Of a DNA stretch of 64,000 nt, positions 34,704-45,725 are shown one piece after another. The translations under genes and the position numbers were made by a program. The notes under the pieces were generated by a model. The model had not been told where the DNA came from and made no database searches. It saw only the letters and a program-made list of their open reading frames with translations. This DNA is from Rhizoclosmatium globosum. Taxonomy: Eukaryota > Chytridiomycota > Chytridiomycetes > Chytridiales > Chytriomycetaceae. The DNA is taken from contig MCGO01000005.1 of assembly GCA_002104985.1 (NCBI GenBank), positions 248,001 through 312,000 of the forward strand, in the 5' to 3' direction. The stretch's first letter is position 1, and the number at the start of each line of letters is the position of its first letter.

Positions 34704-36349
34704 CTAGAACTTGAACTTTTTCACAGTGTTTGTGCTCTTGTTGAAACGACGACGTAAGACAGCGTAGAAACCACTGCATCCAGCTCTTACACGAGATTGT
34801 AAGTCGAAATCATGGACTCCGTCGGCATCAATACCTTTGTATGCGTTCAATAGCTGTTGGTAACAAGCAAACGATGCTGTGTGGTCGGTGAAAGCCAATG
34901 TAGTCTGGTCGACTCTTTCAAGTTGGTGGTGAACCTGGGCATGTCATTAATATTTATATAATCAGAAGGAGAGTTGTTACCAAACTGACAAGAACTGCAA
35001 ACGGATGGATTGACTTGTTCTCGAAAAACTCCTCAATTGTCAAACAGCGCTTGAATGACGCCAAATTGATAGCAGTTTCGCAGGCATTCAGGAAATGTGG
35101 ATTCTGGTACTGTTGGCACATGGTTACTCCATCTTCTTCATTGGTTGTAGTTAGATGAAGAAATCTACAGAGAGATTAATGTCTTGTTTGGAATGAATCA
35201 TGACTCACTGAAGCTCATGCAGTAATTCCGCAGCTTTGGGTTTGTTCCGAGCTCCAGTTTTGAGGCCTAAATCGTAAGGATCGGTTGCAAGCCACATCTT
35301 GTTGAAATCGCAGAAGAATGTACTTCTATACGTTTGGATTTTGTATTTATACTGTGGAAACTGTTAGATTACGTAGCTGGGATTAGAACAACGACTTACA
35401 TCTTCATACATCTGAGTTGGGTCAGACGAGAGTAACGGCTCAACCTTGAATCCACAAGCACGACTGAGGAGCAAATAAATCCGACTGCGTACTGCTTTAT
35501 CTGGCTCTCCAGTGAATGAGTCAACAAAAAGGCGGTGTTTGATACAATCCTTGACACATAGAGACAGGAAGGTTGCGTATTGCCTGTTGATGACTAGAGT
35601 TAGAGTTGTGATATGATCAATAAAGAGACACGTACTTCTTGGACAGTCCAGCTTCGTAGAAGAGATCACCCGCAATGAGTTCGTTCGGGGTTTCATTTGA
35701 ATCGGGATCGGCATTGTTCCATCGCCTGGCACCAAGGCTTGCGCGACTCGCATCAGTCGCCGGGTTCTCGCCTTCTTCTGGAATCGTTTCGTTTGGACCA
35801 TTGCGTCTGGAGCGTGGAGGCGTCACGTCTTCGCGGCGGGTTTCTTCGTCTTCGGTGTTGTTGTCCTCGCTGCCTTGGTTGCCCTCGTCGCCCTCGTCGA
35901 TTTCGTCGCCCTCGTCGTCGTCCTCCACGTTGTTGTCATCGTCGTCGTTGTTGTTGTTGTCGTCGTCGTCGTCGTCTTCGTCCTCGTCCTCGTTGTCATC
36001 CGCTTTGTTGGTGGTCTTGACGTGTCGTCCATTTCTGATGAAGTTAAAAAACGAAGAAGAAGAGTGAACACCGCTCACTTGTTCGATAAACGTTTCGCCT
36101 TTGCGATCAAGGCCTTTACGTTCGAGTTCCTTTTGATTTAAACGTAAGATTTGAAAGTTGAAATAAAGAGCCTTACAAAGATTCTGTTGAGGCAGCAAGT
36201 CTCTTGGTGTTCCGGCTCTTCTTCCCCTTGCGTATTTTCAAAAGACTAGAATCGAAAGTAGACGCATTGTTCTCCGGATGCGTTCGACGTTTGGCTGTTT
36301 GCTTTTGTTTCCGAGTGACGCCTTTGTGGACTTCTTGCGATTGCGCCAT
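34704..36349 (-). CDS. Unknown protein divergent from the transposase, probably part of the transposon
   Basis: Seven exons in transcription order: 36349-36177, 36129-36079, 36034-35636, 35583-35400, 35351-35210, 35165-34981 and 34934-34704; 454 residues. The two short introns at the 5' end (47 and 44 nt) must both be removed; leaving both in also keeps a frame open, but with poor protein. Residues 1-75 are basic (KKRR-like patches, likely nuclear). Residues 85-165 are extremely acidic, with long Asp/Asn/Glu runs. The rest is helical with scattered Cys residues and ends in a basic tail. I recognise no family. Its location between the left subterminal motifs and the transposase, with 40 bp between start codons, suggests a transposon accessory protein or a captured host gene. 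Confidence 0.6.
35870..36000. repeat. CGT/GTC trinucleotide-rich tract (poly-acidic coding)
   Basis: Runs of GTC, GTT and GTCGTC on the plus strand encode the Asp/Asn/Glu tract of the minus-strand gene. They read as Val-, Ser- or Arg-rich shadows in other frames. Confidence 0.7.
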
Positions 36350-36389
36350 TGTTTTCGTTTTGCAAACAAAAATTGAACAACTAAGTTGA
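36350..36389. promoter_or_regulatory. Divergent 40-bp spacer between the two transposon genes
   Basis: Only 40 bp separate the minus-strand start (36349) and the transposase ATG (36390), so the core promoters must overlap each other or lie in coding DNA. Confidence 0.4.
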
Positions 36390-39346
36390 ATGACTTTCCG
36401 TTGCAGGTTTAACTGCAAAGTCTTCAAATCAAAAGACAATCTTGGAAGACATATGCGATTATGTCATCCTGAATACTTGTCGATGAGCCATGGCCCAGCA
36501 TTGTTCTCCGACCCTTCTGAATCAGACCAAAGCGCAACTGAGGAAAGTGATTATGAAGATGTTCGCAACTCCGCTGCTCCGTATCAAATCTCATCACCAA
36601 CCGAGACTTCTATTTCTATCTCATCGCCAACAGAGACTTTGATTTCCGAACCTATGGATCTTGACTTCAATCTGGATGATAAAAATGGTCCTAATGAGAA
36701 TAGTCAGCCAGTGACTCATAGTATTTTTGCAGTCATATTTTTGTCACAGTGTTTGTAATACAATATAGGTCTACCACTTAATGATGTCTATTACGATGAA
36801 GATAAAAGTCTTGTCAAGCAGATAACTGATACATTTCGTCCTCACGATATTGATTTAATTGTGCATTGTGTTGTTGAAAATCCAATGGGGCAGACCGCTA
36901 TCACCCGCAAAATTAAATTTGATAATCCGCGGTGGACACCTGAATGTCGAACAGCCTTTAAGACTGGGAAAGGGCTTTTGGAAGCCATTGATAAATTTGC
37001 TGGCTTGAGTGTTGTATGTAGTGCAGGTTTTTAAGGTTCAGTACTTCTGACATTCCTTTAGGATTACGAGTGTCATGATGTACCAATCGAACTTATTCTC
37101 TCTAATATGCCTGAAAGATATGAGGAAAAAGCAAGAGCTCATTGGGAAAATGATCCCGTTTCAGTCCATGTACGCCCACTAGACAAAGTAATCGAATGCA
37201 TGCTCAGTGATTCGACTCTAAAAGACGTATTCAAATATTGTTATATGCAGCAGCTTGATGCCATGGGAAACCGTATTTATGATGAAGCGTATTCAAGTGA
37301 TTACTGCAAGACTCTTCAGGAAAAGATTCCTGATGGGGGGACACCACTTCTGCTAAAGTTTGGATCTGATGCTGCCCTTGCGACTAAAATTGGAAAGCAA
37401 TCGTTTCATCCCATGATAATGACCTTTGGGAATATTGACAAACGTTGGCGTAATAAGCTCTCAAACCAAGCAAGTGTTATGGTGGCGTATCTCCCAGTGC
37501 TATCAAACCAAACTACTGGTGAACGTGAATCTCAATTCCTCACAGCATATAAACGTGCAGTTCATCATGCAACCTTGGCTATTATTCTGTCTTGCATTGA
37601 GGATTGGGTCACACATGGAGTTGATTTGATAAGCCCAGATGGAAGAATGCGCTGCTACTATCCGTGTTTATTCAATTATGATGGCGACTATCCAGAGTTA
37701 ACCTTGACTGCCACTGTTAGCCCTGGATGTCTTGCTGCCCCAATGCCTTGCTGTTTTGTGAAGCAGTGCGAACTCAGCAACTGCGGGCGTAGTTGTCAGT
37801 CGTTTGTTCGAAAGAAGACTGAGTCTTTGGAACAAAATTTCAAATTTGCTATGCGCGGGAAATCATACACAATTCAACGGGCTCGTTTTGCAGCAAAAGG
37901 GCAGGTTCCATTTGTCAAAAATGCTTTCTACAAACTGCACATGGCATCTGAGCGATTCTGCATTCATTCCGCTGTTACTGCTGATCCGATGCATTCAATT
38001 TTTATTGGAGTCTTTGGTTTTCACCTCTGGAAACTTGTGAAATCTGCCATCACTGAGAAGCTTGGTGATAAAGGCCTTCAGAAAATGGATCTAAGAATTT
38101 CAAAAATACCTCCTTACCCTGGATTCAGCCGATTTCAGAAGGGAGCTTCGTCTCTAAGCAAGCTTACAAAGAAAGACTATGCAAGCATTATGATTTACCT
38201 TCTGCCATGTGTCTACGATTTGGTTTCAGTTGAAGTAATTGAATGCCTTGAAGCTCTTTTTGATATCACGATGATGGTTTCGGCAAAGAGCCATACCGAT
38301 TCATCCTTGGCTATTTTGACTGCAAGACTTCAAGACTTTTCAGACTTAGTTCAAGTATTTGACACAGACAAGAAGTCTATGAACTTTCCCAAAATGCACA
38401 TTTTGGCTTCATTTCCAGAAGCAATTAGAAGGTTTGGCGCCACTGACTCGTATGGAACAGAATTTTTGGAGTCAACACAAAGAACAAACGTGGTCGCTGC
38501 TTATGCTGACACCAATAGGAAGGAATCAGAAAAGCAAATGATTCAGAATGTCACTCGAAAGGATAAGGTCAACAGAATGAGAAATCTGATGCTGAGACAC
38601 AAGGGATTGACTTCTGGAGAAGCCAAAATGTTTACCTGGAGTGAATCTGCTGACCCGCACTTCAGTTTGGTAGCAAGAAAACGACTCTTCTCCTTTCGTG
38701 AGTTTGAAGCTTCAGACAAAGTTTATCATGGCCTCAGCCATAAAGTTGGAAAGTATGGAATCAAAATTCATCTGTTTGTCAAGGTAAGCACAGTGTTAAA
38801 AAACCAAAGCTTATCTTTTAAATCTAGGAGCATACTTTATTTCGCTCCGCCAAAATTGTCAATTTTGACAAGAACAGCAGTCAGCATGTTGAGTTTCTTC
38901 GAATTGGCAACAAGGGATTGCCAGACTTTTGTGTCTACACGTTGAATAAGCTAAAGCCTCCTGTCATGGAGTCTGGCCTGGGTGGAAGTCAGTTCCTTTT
39001 TGGAAGAGCAAAACACTTCATGGCTGTTAAACATCAAGATAGCAATAATATATCACATTTTGTGGTATTGCAACGTTACCAGGCCCTACCGCAACACCAA
39101 CAAAACAAGAGTGGCCTGTTCATTCTTGAGCCTGCCCATGTTGGAGACAAGAATTCGATTGTTGTGGCTCCTCTCAATTCAATCAAAGGAAGAGCTCACA
39201 TTATTCCTTATTTTCAGGATGGACAAAACGGAAAGTCTGGAAAGGTTTATTTGAATACGTATGCAGAACGTAACCTTTGGTCTATCATCCACAAGAGTTA
39301 CAATTTTTCTGCTGGATCTGACACTGAATCAATTTTGTCTGACTGA
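36390..39346 (+). CDS. Plavaka-type transposase with N-terminal C2H2 finger
   Basis: Exons 36390-36720, 36769-37013, 37062-38783 and 38828-39346 give 938 residues without a break. The N-terminus has a C2H2-like finger (C-x3-C ... H-x4-CH, within FKSKDNLGRHMRLCH). Next come Ser/Thr/Glu-rich residues, then a catalytic region like that of Plavaka elements: GGTPLLLKFGSDAAL, FHPMIMTFGNIDKRWRNK, MVAYLPVL, a Cys-containing segment (CFVKQCELSNCGRSC) and ADPMHSIFIGVF with FGFHLWKL. Plavaka is a KDZ/CACTA-related family best known in basidiomycetes; assignment is by resemblance. The reading frame is intact and the likely catalytic acids remain unmapped. Confidence 0.75.
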
Positions 39347-39652
39347 GTCTCTCGTGAAAGTTATAAAAGCTGCTTGTATCTGTCTTTTAAGAATGAATAA
39401 AAATACATAAGTTAGCTATTTATTATACACAATAATGCATGCATAATATGCCAAACAATTACTTTGAATGTCCAATCTATTACGTTTCCATGTGATATCC
39501 ATAATTTTGCATTTCATGCATTTGTAAGGCATTCTTAACATTTCAAATATGAAAAATCCCAAGAAATGTATTTGTAATGTTGCATATGCATCATCATGCT
39601 GCAAAATGTTGGGTTGAGTTTCCTGATGGTAATGTACATCAAATAAATACAT
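39347..39652. other. Right flank of the transposon and OTU1 3' region
   Basis: AT-rich, with TCATGCATTTG at 39514-39524 and GAAATGTATTT at 39563-39573, matching motifs of the left flank. The element's end probably lies within the last 50 bases, almost touching the OTU1 stop codon. No gene. Confidence 0.5.
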
Positions 39653-40874
39653 TCAAGAGTATTCAACAAAACTTGAATGTCCAGTTGCCATAGCGTGCGC
39701 CTGGGCCTCTTTCTGGCCTACGATGCCTTCCTTGCACACATCGCAACGCAACGCAAACCTCGCCAAGTCAGTAAACTTGTGTTTTGCCTGCCACACTCTC
39801 CCTAATTGTACAATAGCTTTCATCACTTCTCTTTCAGCTTGGTCACGCCCAAACACTGTCAAGTCAAACTCTTTCAAATCCTCCCCAGTCCCCGCAACAG
39901 GCGAAACTGCAACAGCATCATAGTGAATTCCAGAATAAAATAATACAGCAACCTTGTCATATCCACACCCTTCCCCAAATTTGTCTACCCGCAATGTGCT
40001 CACATCCAAACTCCAAATCTCAGTTTGATAATGTGAGCTGAAGATGGCAAGCTCAATCGCACCACCCCATGAATCCTTTGATTGAATCCAAGAATTATAT
40101 TGAGAAACAGGTTTCCCGAGAATGGCCTCATTGTAATCAATTGGGTTGGTTGCGATTGTCTTTGCCACCATCTGTCTCAGTGCCTGCACTCCCGACCCTC
40201 GTTCGAAAATATAGGCGATAGAGTGAAACAAACAGGAATTGTCATCGTTCATTTGCTGTGATGTAGGCATAAGTAAACAGATATATGAAGAAGGAGCAAC
40301 TCACGCGAACGAGAAGATGTCCATCTGAAACAGGAATCAACTCATCGTTTCCAGCTCCAATTCTTGTTGATATTTGAGATCCAACAATTGGTGCAGTTGA
40401 TGTAGTTGTTTGTTTTGACGTGGCTGAATTTGTCACAGCACCTCCAAACGAAAAAGCTGCAGATGACGCGGCATCCACAGCTGGAGCAGACACAGTAGCA
40501 GGAGCTGCCAACATATCCCGGTCGACTTCAACCAACAACTGATCGCCATCTTTAATTCCACACGCAGCAAGTGTATCCAAGTCATTGTTATTGATAAACT
40601 TTGGGGGAAACCCAGTCTTGACTGTATAGATGCATATTAGAAATGCCATAGATGCACAATGAAGCCAATGTATCTGACTCAACTCTTGATTCCTTGCGTC
40701 TGATCCAGTGACTTCAAGGCATTGGCAAGGTCCCGTTTGAGTTCTGCATAAGTTGATTGTGGGGCTAATGTCTGTCCAACTTGAACGGTTTCGTTTGCGA
40801 ATCTGGCTCTAAGTCTCTGTTTAAACAATTAGCGTAAGTCAGAAGACAGGAAAGTGTGAAGGAACACAAACCAT
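39653..40874 (-). CDS. OTU1: OTU1/YOD1-type deubiquitinase
   Basis: Cysteine protease that works with Cdc48/p97 in ER-associated degradation. Exons in transcription order: 40874-40872 (the ATG alone), 40816-40684, 40621-40305 and 40255-39653; 351 residues. Domains in order: a UBX-like N-terminus (RLRARFANETVQVG, then GFPPKFINNND); a Ser/Thr/Ala linker; the OTU domain with the catalytic DDNSCLFHSI (Cys) and GIHYDAV (His); and a C-terminal C2H2 finger (CDVCKEG ... HAMATGH). All family features are present. The first exon consists only of the start codon; no other ATG joins the conserved N-terminus. The second intron begins GTTGAGT. The stop codon lies right beside the transposon. Confidence 0.92.
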
Positions 40875-40903
40875 TTCTGTTCAACTTTCTTTCCAAAACT
40901 GAA
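40875..40903. promoter_or_regulatory. 29-bp divergent spacer, OTU1 / GPALPP1-like
   Basis: The two start codons are 29 bp apart on opposite strands. Transcription of each gene must begin inside the other's transcribed region, or the leaders are extremely short. OTU1's first intron (40817-40871) is the nearest non-coding DNA on its side. Confidence 0.45.
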
Positions 40904-42084
40904 ATGGGCATCGGACCGCAATTACCACCAGGATTCCCTCAGTCAAAGAGCCAAGAAGAGGAGGAGGAGGAGGAAGGGTACTCAGGAGCTGGTCCTCAAT
41001 TACCACCAGGCTTCTCGAAACCAAGTGCTCCAGCTGGCCCACAACTACCTCCAGGTTTCCAACGCAAACAAGCAGCCACAAGTAACAATAATAGCGATGA
41101 AGATATTGAAGGACCTACTGTAGCTGGGCCTTCCTTACCTCCTGGATTCAGGCAAAAGAGTGGTCCCTCACTTCCCTCTGAAACCTCAACATCATCCTCA
41201 TCGCTTGGAAACCAAGAAACATCAAAAAAACGAAGAGTAATGGGTCCAGCAGCGCCGCCGCCCCCAACATCCTCCAAGTCATACCCAGGCGAAGAAGAAG
41301 AAGACGATGACTTTGGCCCAATGCCTGTCCCACAAGAGTACTCCGAATATCTCGTTGAGTAGATTCAAGATTCAATGATAAGGCACCAAAATGGCTAATA
41401 ATGTATATTACCAGAATCAACTTGAATTGGAACGAACACGTCTTGAAATCGAATCACGGGTCGCGAAAGCAGCATCTGAAGCTTCAGGCGCTTCTTCTTC
41501 TGCAGCACCGACTCGAGGAGCCTGGATGACTGTACCACCCGAAGCCAAGAAATTGAATCAAGTTTGTAAGTTACACTCTTTTTTTTGGTTGTGATCATAT
41601 TAAATGAGAAATAGTGGGGACGGAATTGAAGCATCGTCAGTTTAGTCGATCTGAGAAGCAGGAAGTTGTGGATCAGAGTGGTTGGACGCGGCTACCTGGA
41701 GAGAAGGGTGGAGAAGTGGAAGGTCCTACAAAGGGAGGTGTAAAGAGGAAACAAGAATATGTGGACGTGATGGCACCCTCTCAAGCGGATATGGAAGCAC
41801 GTAGAGCGGTGGAAGAATATGTAAGTACTGTCGTTTCAAACGAAACACAAATAACCTTTCGAATCTAGAACCGTGCAAACAGACCCAAGTCATTGATGGA
41901 GATGCATACGACTGAATATGTTGCAAGCAACAAGTTTGCCGAGAATGACGCTTCAGCTCGCAAGTTTGATCGTGATCGTGATTTGAGTTCGAGACGAACT
42001 GACGGGAAGGCACGACAGAATTTGATTGACGGATCCGCGAAGCTTGACACGAGGTTTTCAAAAGGAGACAAGAGCTATTTATAA
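40904..42084 (+). CDS. GPALPP1: GPALPP-motif (DUF3752) protein
   Basis: Exons 40904-41353, 41415-41565, 41615-41820 and 41869-42084 give 340 residues. Four to five copies of a G-P-x-L-P-P-G-F motif (IGPQLPPGF, AGPQLPPGF, AGPSLPPGF, MGPAAPPP) occupy the first half, separated by acidic and Ser-rich stretches. The C-terminal half has the DUF3752 pattern: AWMTVPPEAKK, SGWTRLPGE, SLMEMHTTEY and a final RFSKGDKSYL. Such proteins are probably nuclear, possibly linked to splicing; no activity is known to me. The first intron starts GTTGAGT, and its in-frame TAG would otherwise truncate the protein at residue 152. Confidence 0.88.
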
Positions 42085-42117
42085 ATTTTATGAAGTAGTA
42101 AATATTCATCAAAAAAG

Positions 42118-42867
42118 ATGGGATGTTGCTTCAGCCAACCTGGCCACTCGACCGCCGAAAGCCCAACACCCAACGAGCGAACGCGGCTTCTTGATGAGAA
42201 CGGACGACCAGTGACAGGCGACTCGGGCTCAGGGACCAGCGGCCAGTTGAGTAGCTTGAAGCACCACAGCAACCAACAGGAAGATGCCTGACCTTCTCCT
42301 CCAAATTCAGATCGCTTCCTCCAACTGCTTCGCCAGAAATGAAGGCTCATCCGATGCGCGAGAAAGATATGCTCAAACGGATTGTCCAACAAACGGCTGA
42401 GTGAGTCACTCACCCAACCTCGTGTCTCGCACAACTCAATCTACTCTCGATATAATAGAGGCCTCATTGATATTTCATCTGTCCGCCTCCTCGACCGTAT
42501 CCAGCAAGACCACGCAAACGAACGCTCAAACGAATACCAGTTGCGTTGCTTTGTATACCCACCCCGCTCTTCCGTCCTTTGCTAATCACATCCCAAACCC
42601 GTCTCCAGAAATATAATCACATCTGTTGCAGATAAACTGTCGAAATCAATTCAAACAAATGTAACAAATCCTTCATCAACTGCATTTCCAATCTCTTCTT
42701 CACCTACAAAATCTTCTGTTATTCTGGATCTCTTGAGACCTACTCCTGGAGGCTCCATTCGTGCCGATCAGTTGGAGTTTATTCGGGAAAGTGTGGGGAA
42801 AGTTCGTGATGCTGTTGAGGATGGGGTTCAGGTTAGGGAGTGTGGTAGCATCGTTGTGAATTTATGA
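42118..42867 (+). CDS. LAMTOR1: LAMTOR1/Ego1-like Ragulator membrane anchor
   Basis: Lipidated scaffold that holds the Ragulator/EGO complex on late endosomes or the vacuole, where Rag GTPases recruit TORC1. Exons 42118-42245, 42311-42400, 42459-42539 and 42609-42867 give 185 residues. It begins MGCCFSQ, fitting N-myristoylation plus palmitoylation, followed by ERTRLLDENG as in the family. A helical middle reads REKDMLKRIVQQTAEGLIDI, then VRLLDRIQQ. The C-terminus ends GSIVVNL. The first intron is the least certain: donor GTTGAGT at 42246 with acceptor at 42310 keeps phase, but a longer intron to 42357 is possible. Confidence 0.8.
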
Positions 42868-43155
42868 TACCTATAAGTACCGTTATACTTAAAAGGGCAG
42901 CAAGTTTGCCAAATTTGAAACACAGAATATAATTTCTCTTTTTTTGAAATCTCCCAATTAGATCTTCAGCACCTTACAACTTTCGTTTGAATGTTTGAGC
43001 CCACTTGTCCAATTCATAGTTATACTTCGTTTCTTTCTTTTTTTACTTTATTCATTTTGTTTCGGGTACGTCGGCCAAAATCTGGACTTGAAACTGGGAA
43101 TTTGTGCTCAAAAGTGGAAGGGAGGCGGACTTGAAAAAACACTCCGGATATCACA

Positions 43156-44760
43156 ATGCTGTCCTTCATCTCGTTGTACTTCCTGGCTACAGTCGTAGCA
43201 GCTGTGTCAGACGCTCCTGTCAAAGCCACAAACATTAAGTATGGCCGAGCGCCAGCTGATGTCGTTGCTCTCATTTCCGCTCCTGTTAACGGAACCATGC
43301 AACCTACGAATTCTCCAGATTTGGATAACCTGGCTCGTGACCAAATGAAGCTGGCTGCCCCAGGTTCTACGTATATTGGAGTTAGTCGCTAGGGCGAGGA
43401 CGGTATCCGACTGTAGCAACTGCTAGGAAGGTGAAGGAAGGATTAAGGAACGGAACCGATGGTGTTTTTGGGAAAGAAAAAGTTGGGTGATTTATTCATT
43501 CTCATCTTTCTTTATAGCGTTTCAAGTCTAGCTCACTTTGCCCGTGCATCCGATCGCAACAACGTATGGAGTACTCGGAAACGCTTATTACTGCTTTTGA
43601 TACTCCAACAAAGTTTCTCGGATCAAGACTTTTAAAGTTGAGTGACAATCAAATCAATAACGTTGTATTCATGTTTAACTCGGACTACTTCTCTGTAAGT
43701 GTGGATATTAAGTGATTTTAATTTGTTGCTGACAATATTAAAGGTCAACGGCGAAAATCCGGCAGTTACCATTTACGACTCTGCCATTAGCGGCAACTTC
43801 ATTTATGCAATCAACAGTGCTATCAAATCCACCACCGGCTTTGCATTCACATTTCCAGTTGTTGATACTTGCATTAACAAGCTTCTGTACAGCGTTAGCT
43901 TGAATTCTTTTCCATCTGAACCCCAACTCCACACTTACACCTTGAATGTTTTTACTGAAACAAAAGCCTTGGCTTCATTCAGCTACGTTCTCAAGAATCC
44001 AAACAAGCGCGATAAGATAACATTCTACTCGTCATGCTATATGGCTGTTTGGCGAAGCCCAATTCCAACCACTACTACGACAAGTACCACAACCACATTT
44101 ACAACTACGTCAACAAGCACCACGACAACTACAACCACAACTACTACTACAACTGTTGCGCCAACCCCAACAATTATTGGTCTCGGACCTGACAAAATAC
44201 CATACTTCAAGGATGGACTCAACGGCCAATGGTACGCAAGTACAAGTGACGCGCGATTGATCGATTTAATTCAAGTCCCTGGAACTGGATTCGTAGGTGT
44301 TGCTGCAGACAACACATTGTGGTACACCAACGGCAAGACCATCAACTCTTGGTGGACGCTCGTTCCAAACTCTGCCGCCGTAATGAGCATCGCGGTTCTG
44401 AACGACAAGACTACGTATGTGGGTGTGGGAATGGACCATGCTTTGTACACACGTAATGGGCTCTTTGGAGGGTGGAATATTGTTCCGAACTCTCTTGCTG
44501 TGTACGACGTTACTGTCCTGTCTGACGGTAGAATCCTTGGAGTTGGACTTGACAAAATGCTTTATACTAGACAGAATCTAAATGCGAACTGGGTGTTGGT
44601 TCCCAATTCTGGCTACGTTTCTCGTGCCAAACAGAGTTATGATGGATCCATTCTTGGCATTGGTACAGATAAGCAATTGTACAGAATGGCTACTCTGGGA
44701 ACTCCATGGCAATTGGTTCCCAATTCTTGTTGTGTTATTTCTTTCGTGGCTTACATCTGA
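43156..44760 (+). CDS. Secreted protein with Thr-rich linker and C-terminal propeller-like lectin repeats
   Basis: Exons 43156-43370, 43532-43694 and 43744-44760 give 464 residues. A signal peptide is clear (MLSFISLYFLATVVAA). Residues about 20-290 form a globular region I do not recognise. A Thr-only linker (44067-44157) follows, likely heavily O-glycosylated. The last about 200 residues are four to five repeats of roughly 45 residues with the pattern VGVGxDxxLYTR, xxWxxVPNSxxV, VxVLxDGRILGVG, reminiscent of tachylectin-2-type beta-propellers. The same repeat domain ends the gene at 48291. A role in carbohydrate binding at the cell or host surface is inferred. The first intron donor could be 43371 (GTATAT, used here) or 43381; only the former keeps the frame. 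Confidence 0.7.
44067..44157 (+). repeat. Threonine-codon (ACN) repeat, mucin-like linker
   Basis: Almost pure ACA/ACC/ACT/ACG triplets encoding about 30 Thr residues with a few Ser and Phe, joining the N-terminal region to the propeller repeats. Confidence 0.85.
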
Positions 44761-44822
44761 GCCTCATATTCATCATTTATCGTGTGTTTTTTCTTTACGT
44801 TTGACCAAAATCAATAAAATCA

Positions 44823-45725
44823 TCAGATCTTAACCTCACTTGCTCCTGAACACAATGGGCATGTGCAAATGAATCCATAGTTGTATCGGAAATACTCCCA
44901 CCGCTCATCAGTTCCCATTTTCGCCGCCTCAGAGTTGTATGTAATCGTCAGTTCCTCACCCGCAGCGATATCCTTATTTGCGATAGCATGAATGATGTTG
45001 CTATCCTCCCAATCCACTTTCACGTTTGGAACACATGAATGGTTAAGCATACTGGCAAAGAGGTATAACGACGTCCCAACGACCCGTTCCTCCTCCTTCT
45101 CTCCGTAAAACGATTGCATAGCATTCAAGTTAAGTCTGGTCATTTGATCGCTGTACCACTTGAGCGAAAACAGATCCGAAAGGCCCTTTCCAGTCAAGAC
45201 GACGTCCTTAATCTCTTCGTAATCTTGTTTCCATTGCGCGGGTATACCCTCCGGAGGCATATCTTTTCCTTTCACAAGCGCGTTGACGAGGTTCATGGAT
45301 GAGTTCATGCTTCCGGTTGTGAGCAGATCGCTTAGGGAGAGACCAATCAAGTTGGTGATTAGGATTGGGAAAGCGCCCTCTTTGCCGTTGCTTTCGTCTA
45401 GTCGCTTTTGTTGGAGAGCACGGAGTTCAGGGAAGCCGGGTTGGGTGTTAAGACGGGTGATTGATTTGTTGAGGAGAGTTGATTGGTGGGATTCGCAGAA
45501 CGATGATTTGCCTGTGATTGAGGATGACGGGGTCCAGCATTCGAGGCAGTGGCGGCCATGGGAGTGTTGAGGTTGTCGCTTCAGCACCGAGACGATGGGG
45601 AGTTCCTTGAAAATGAGCTCGTCTTTCGCTATCTTACGTGTTGCAATTAGTCCGTTTCCACCGTATGGTAGCAGAGATGGCTTGAGGACTGCTGCTTTGG
45701 ATGAGTAAGTGAGCAGACGATTCAT
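44823..45725 (-). CDS. SET-domain (SMYD-like) protein methyltransferase
   Basis: Single-exon gene of 300 residues, starting at the Met at 45725; an upstream in-frame Met at 45761 gives a poor N-terminus. SET-domain hallmarks are in order: YGGNGLIATRKIAKDELIF near the N-terminus, MLNHSCVPNV (the NHS motif), GEELTITYNS, and the post-SET-like CTCPLC. Between the halves lies a Cys/His cluster (HCLECW ... FCESH) that resembles a degenerate MYND finger, and an Asn/Leu-rich helical insert. Family members methylate lysines on histones or other proteins; the substrate cannot be told. It is convergent with the secreted propeller gene, 62 bp apart. Confidence 0.82.
   Translation of the reverse strand: MNRLLTYSSKAAVLKPSLLPYGGNGLIATRKIAKDELIFKELPIVSVLKRQPQHSHGRHCLECWTPSSSITGKSSFCESHQSTLLNKSITRLNTQPGFPELRALQQKRLDESNGKEGAFPILITNLIGLSLSDLLTTGSMNSSMNLVNALVKGKDMPPEGIPAQWKQDYEEIKDVVLTGKGLSDLFSLKWYSDQMTRLNLNAMQSFYGEKEEERVVGTSLYLFASMLNHSCVPNVKVDWEDSNIIHAIANKDIAAGEELTITYNSEAAKMGTDERWEYFRYNYGFICTCPLCSGASEVKI

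Larger units (their letters stand above)
34430..39640. mobile_element. Plavaka/KDZ-like DNA transposon with two divergent genes
   Basis: The element is defined by the transposase gene (36390-39346), a divergent gene (34704-36349) and AT-rich flanks with shared subterminal motifs. CAAATGCATGA (34436-34446) recurs inverted at 39514-39524. AAATACATTTC (34528-34538) has a similar inverted copy at 39563-39573. True terminal inverted repeats and a target-site duplication were not found, so the boundaries are approximate. Both genes are intact in phase, which suggests recent activity. Confidence 0.55.

Noticed and set aside
36060..36198. Continuous frame through the 5' introns of the minus-strand transposon gene
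   Set aside because: Both introns have good GT-AG signals, and removing both gives a consistent basic N-terminus; leaving them in keeps a frame by coincidence.
43560..43600. Frameshift at a T4 run in the secreted propeller gene
   Set aside because: Using the GTATAT donor at 43371 instead of 43381 keeps the frame without any correction.
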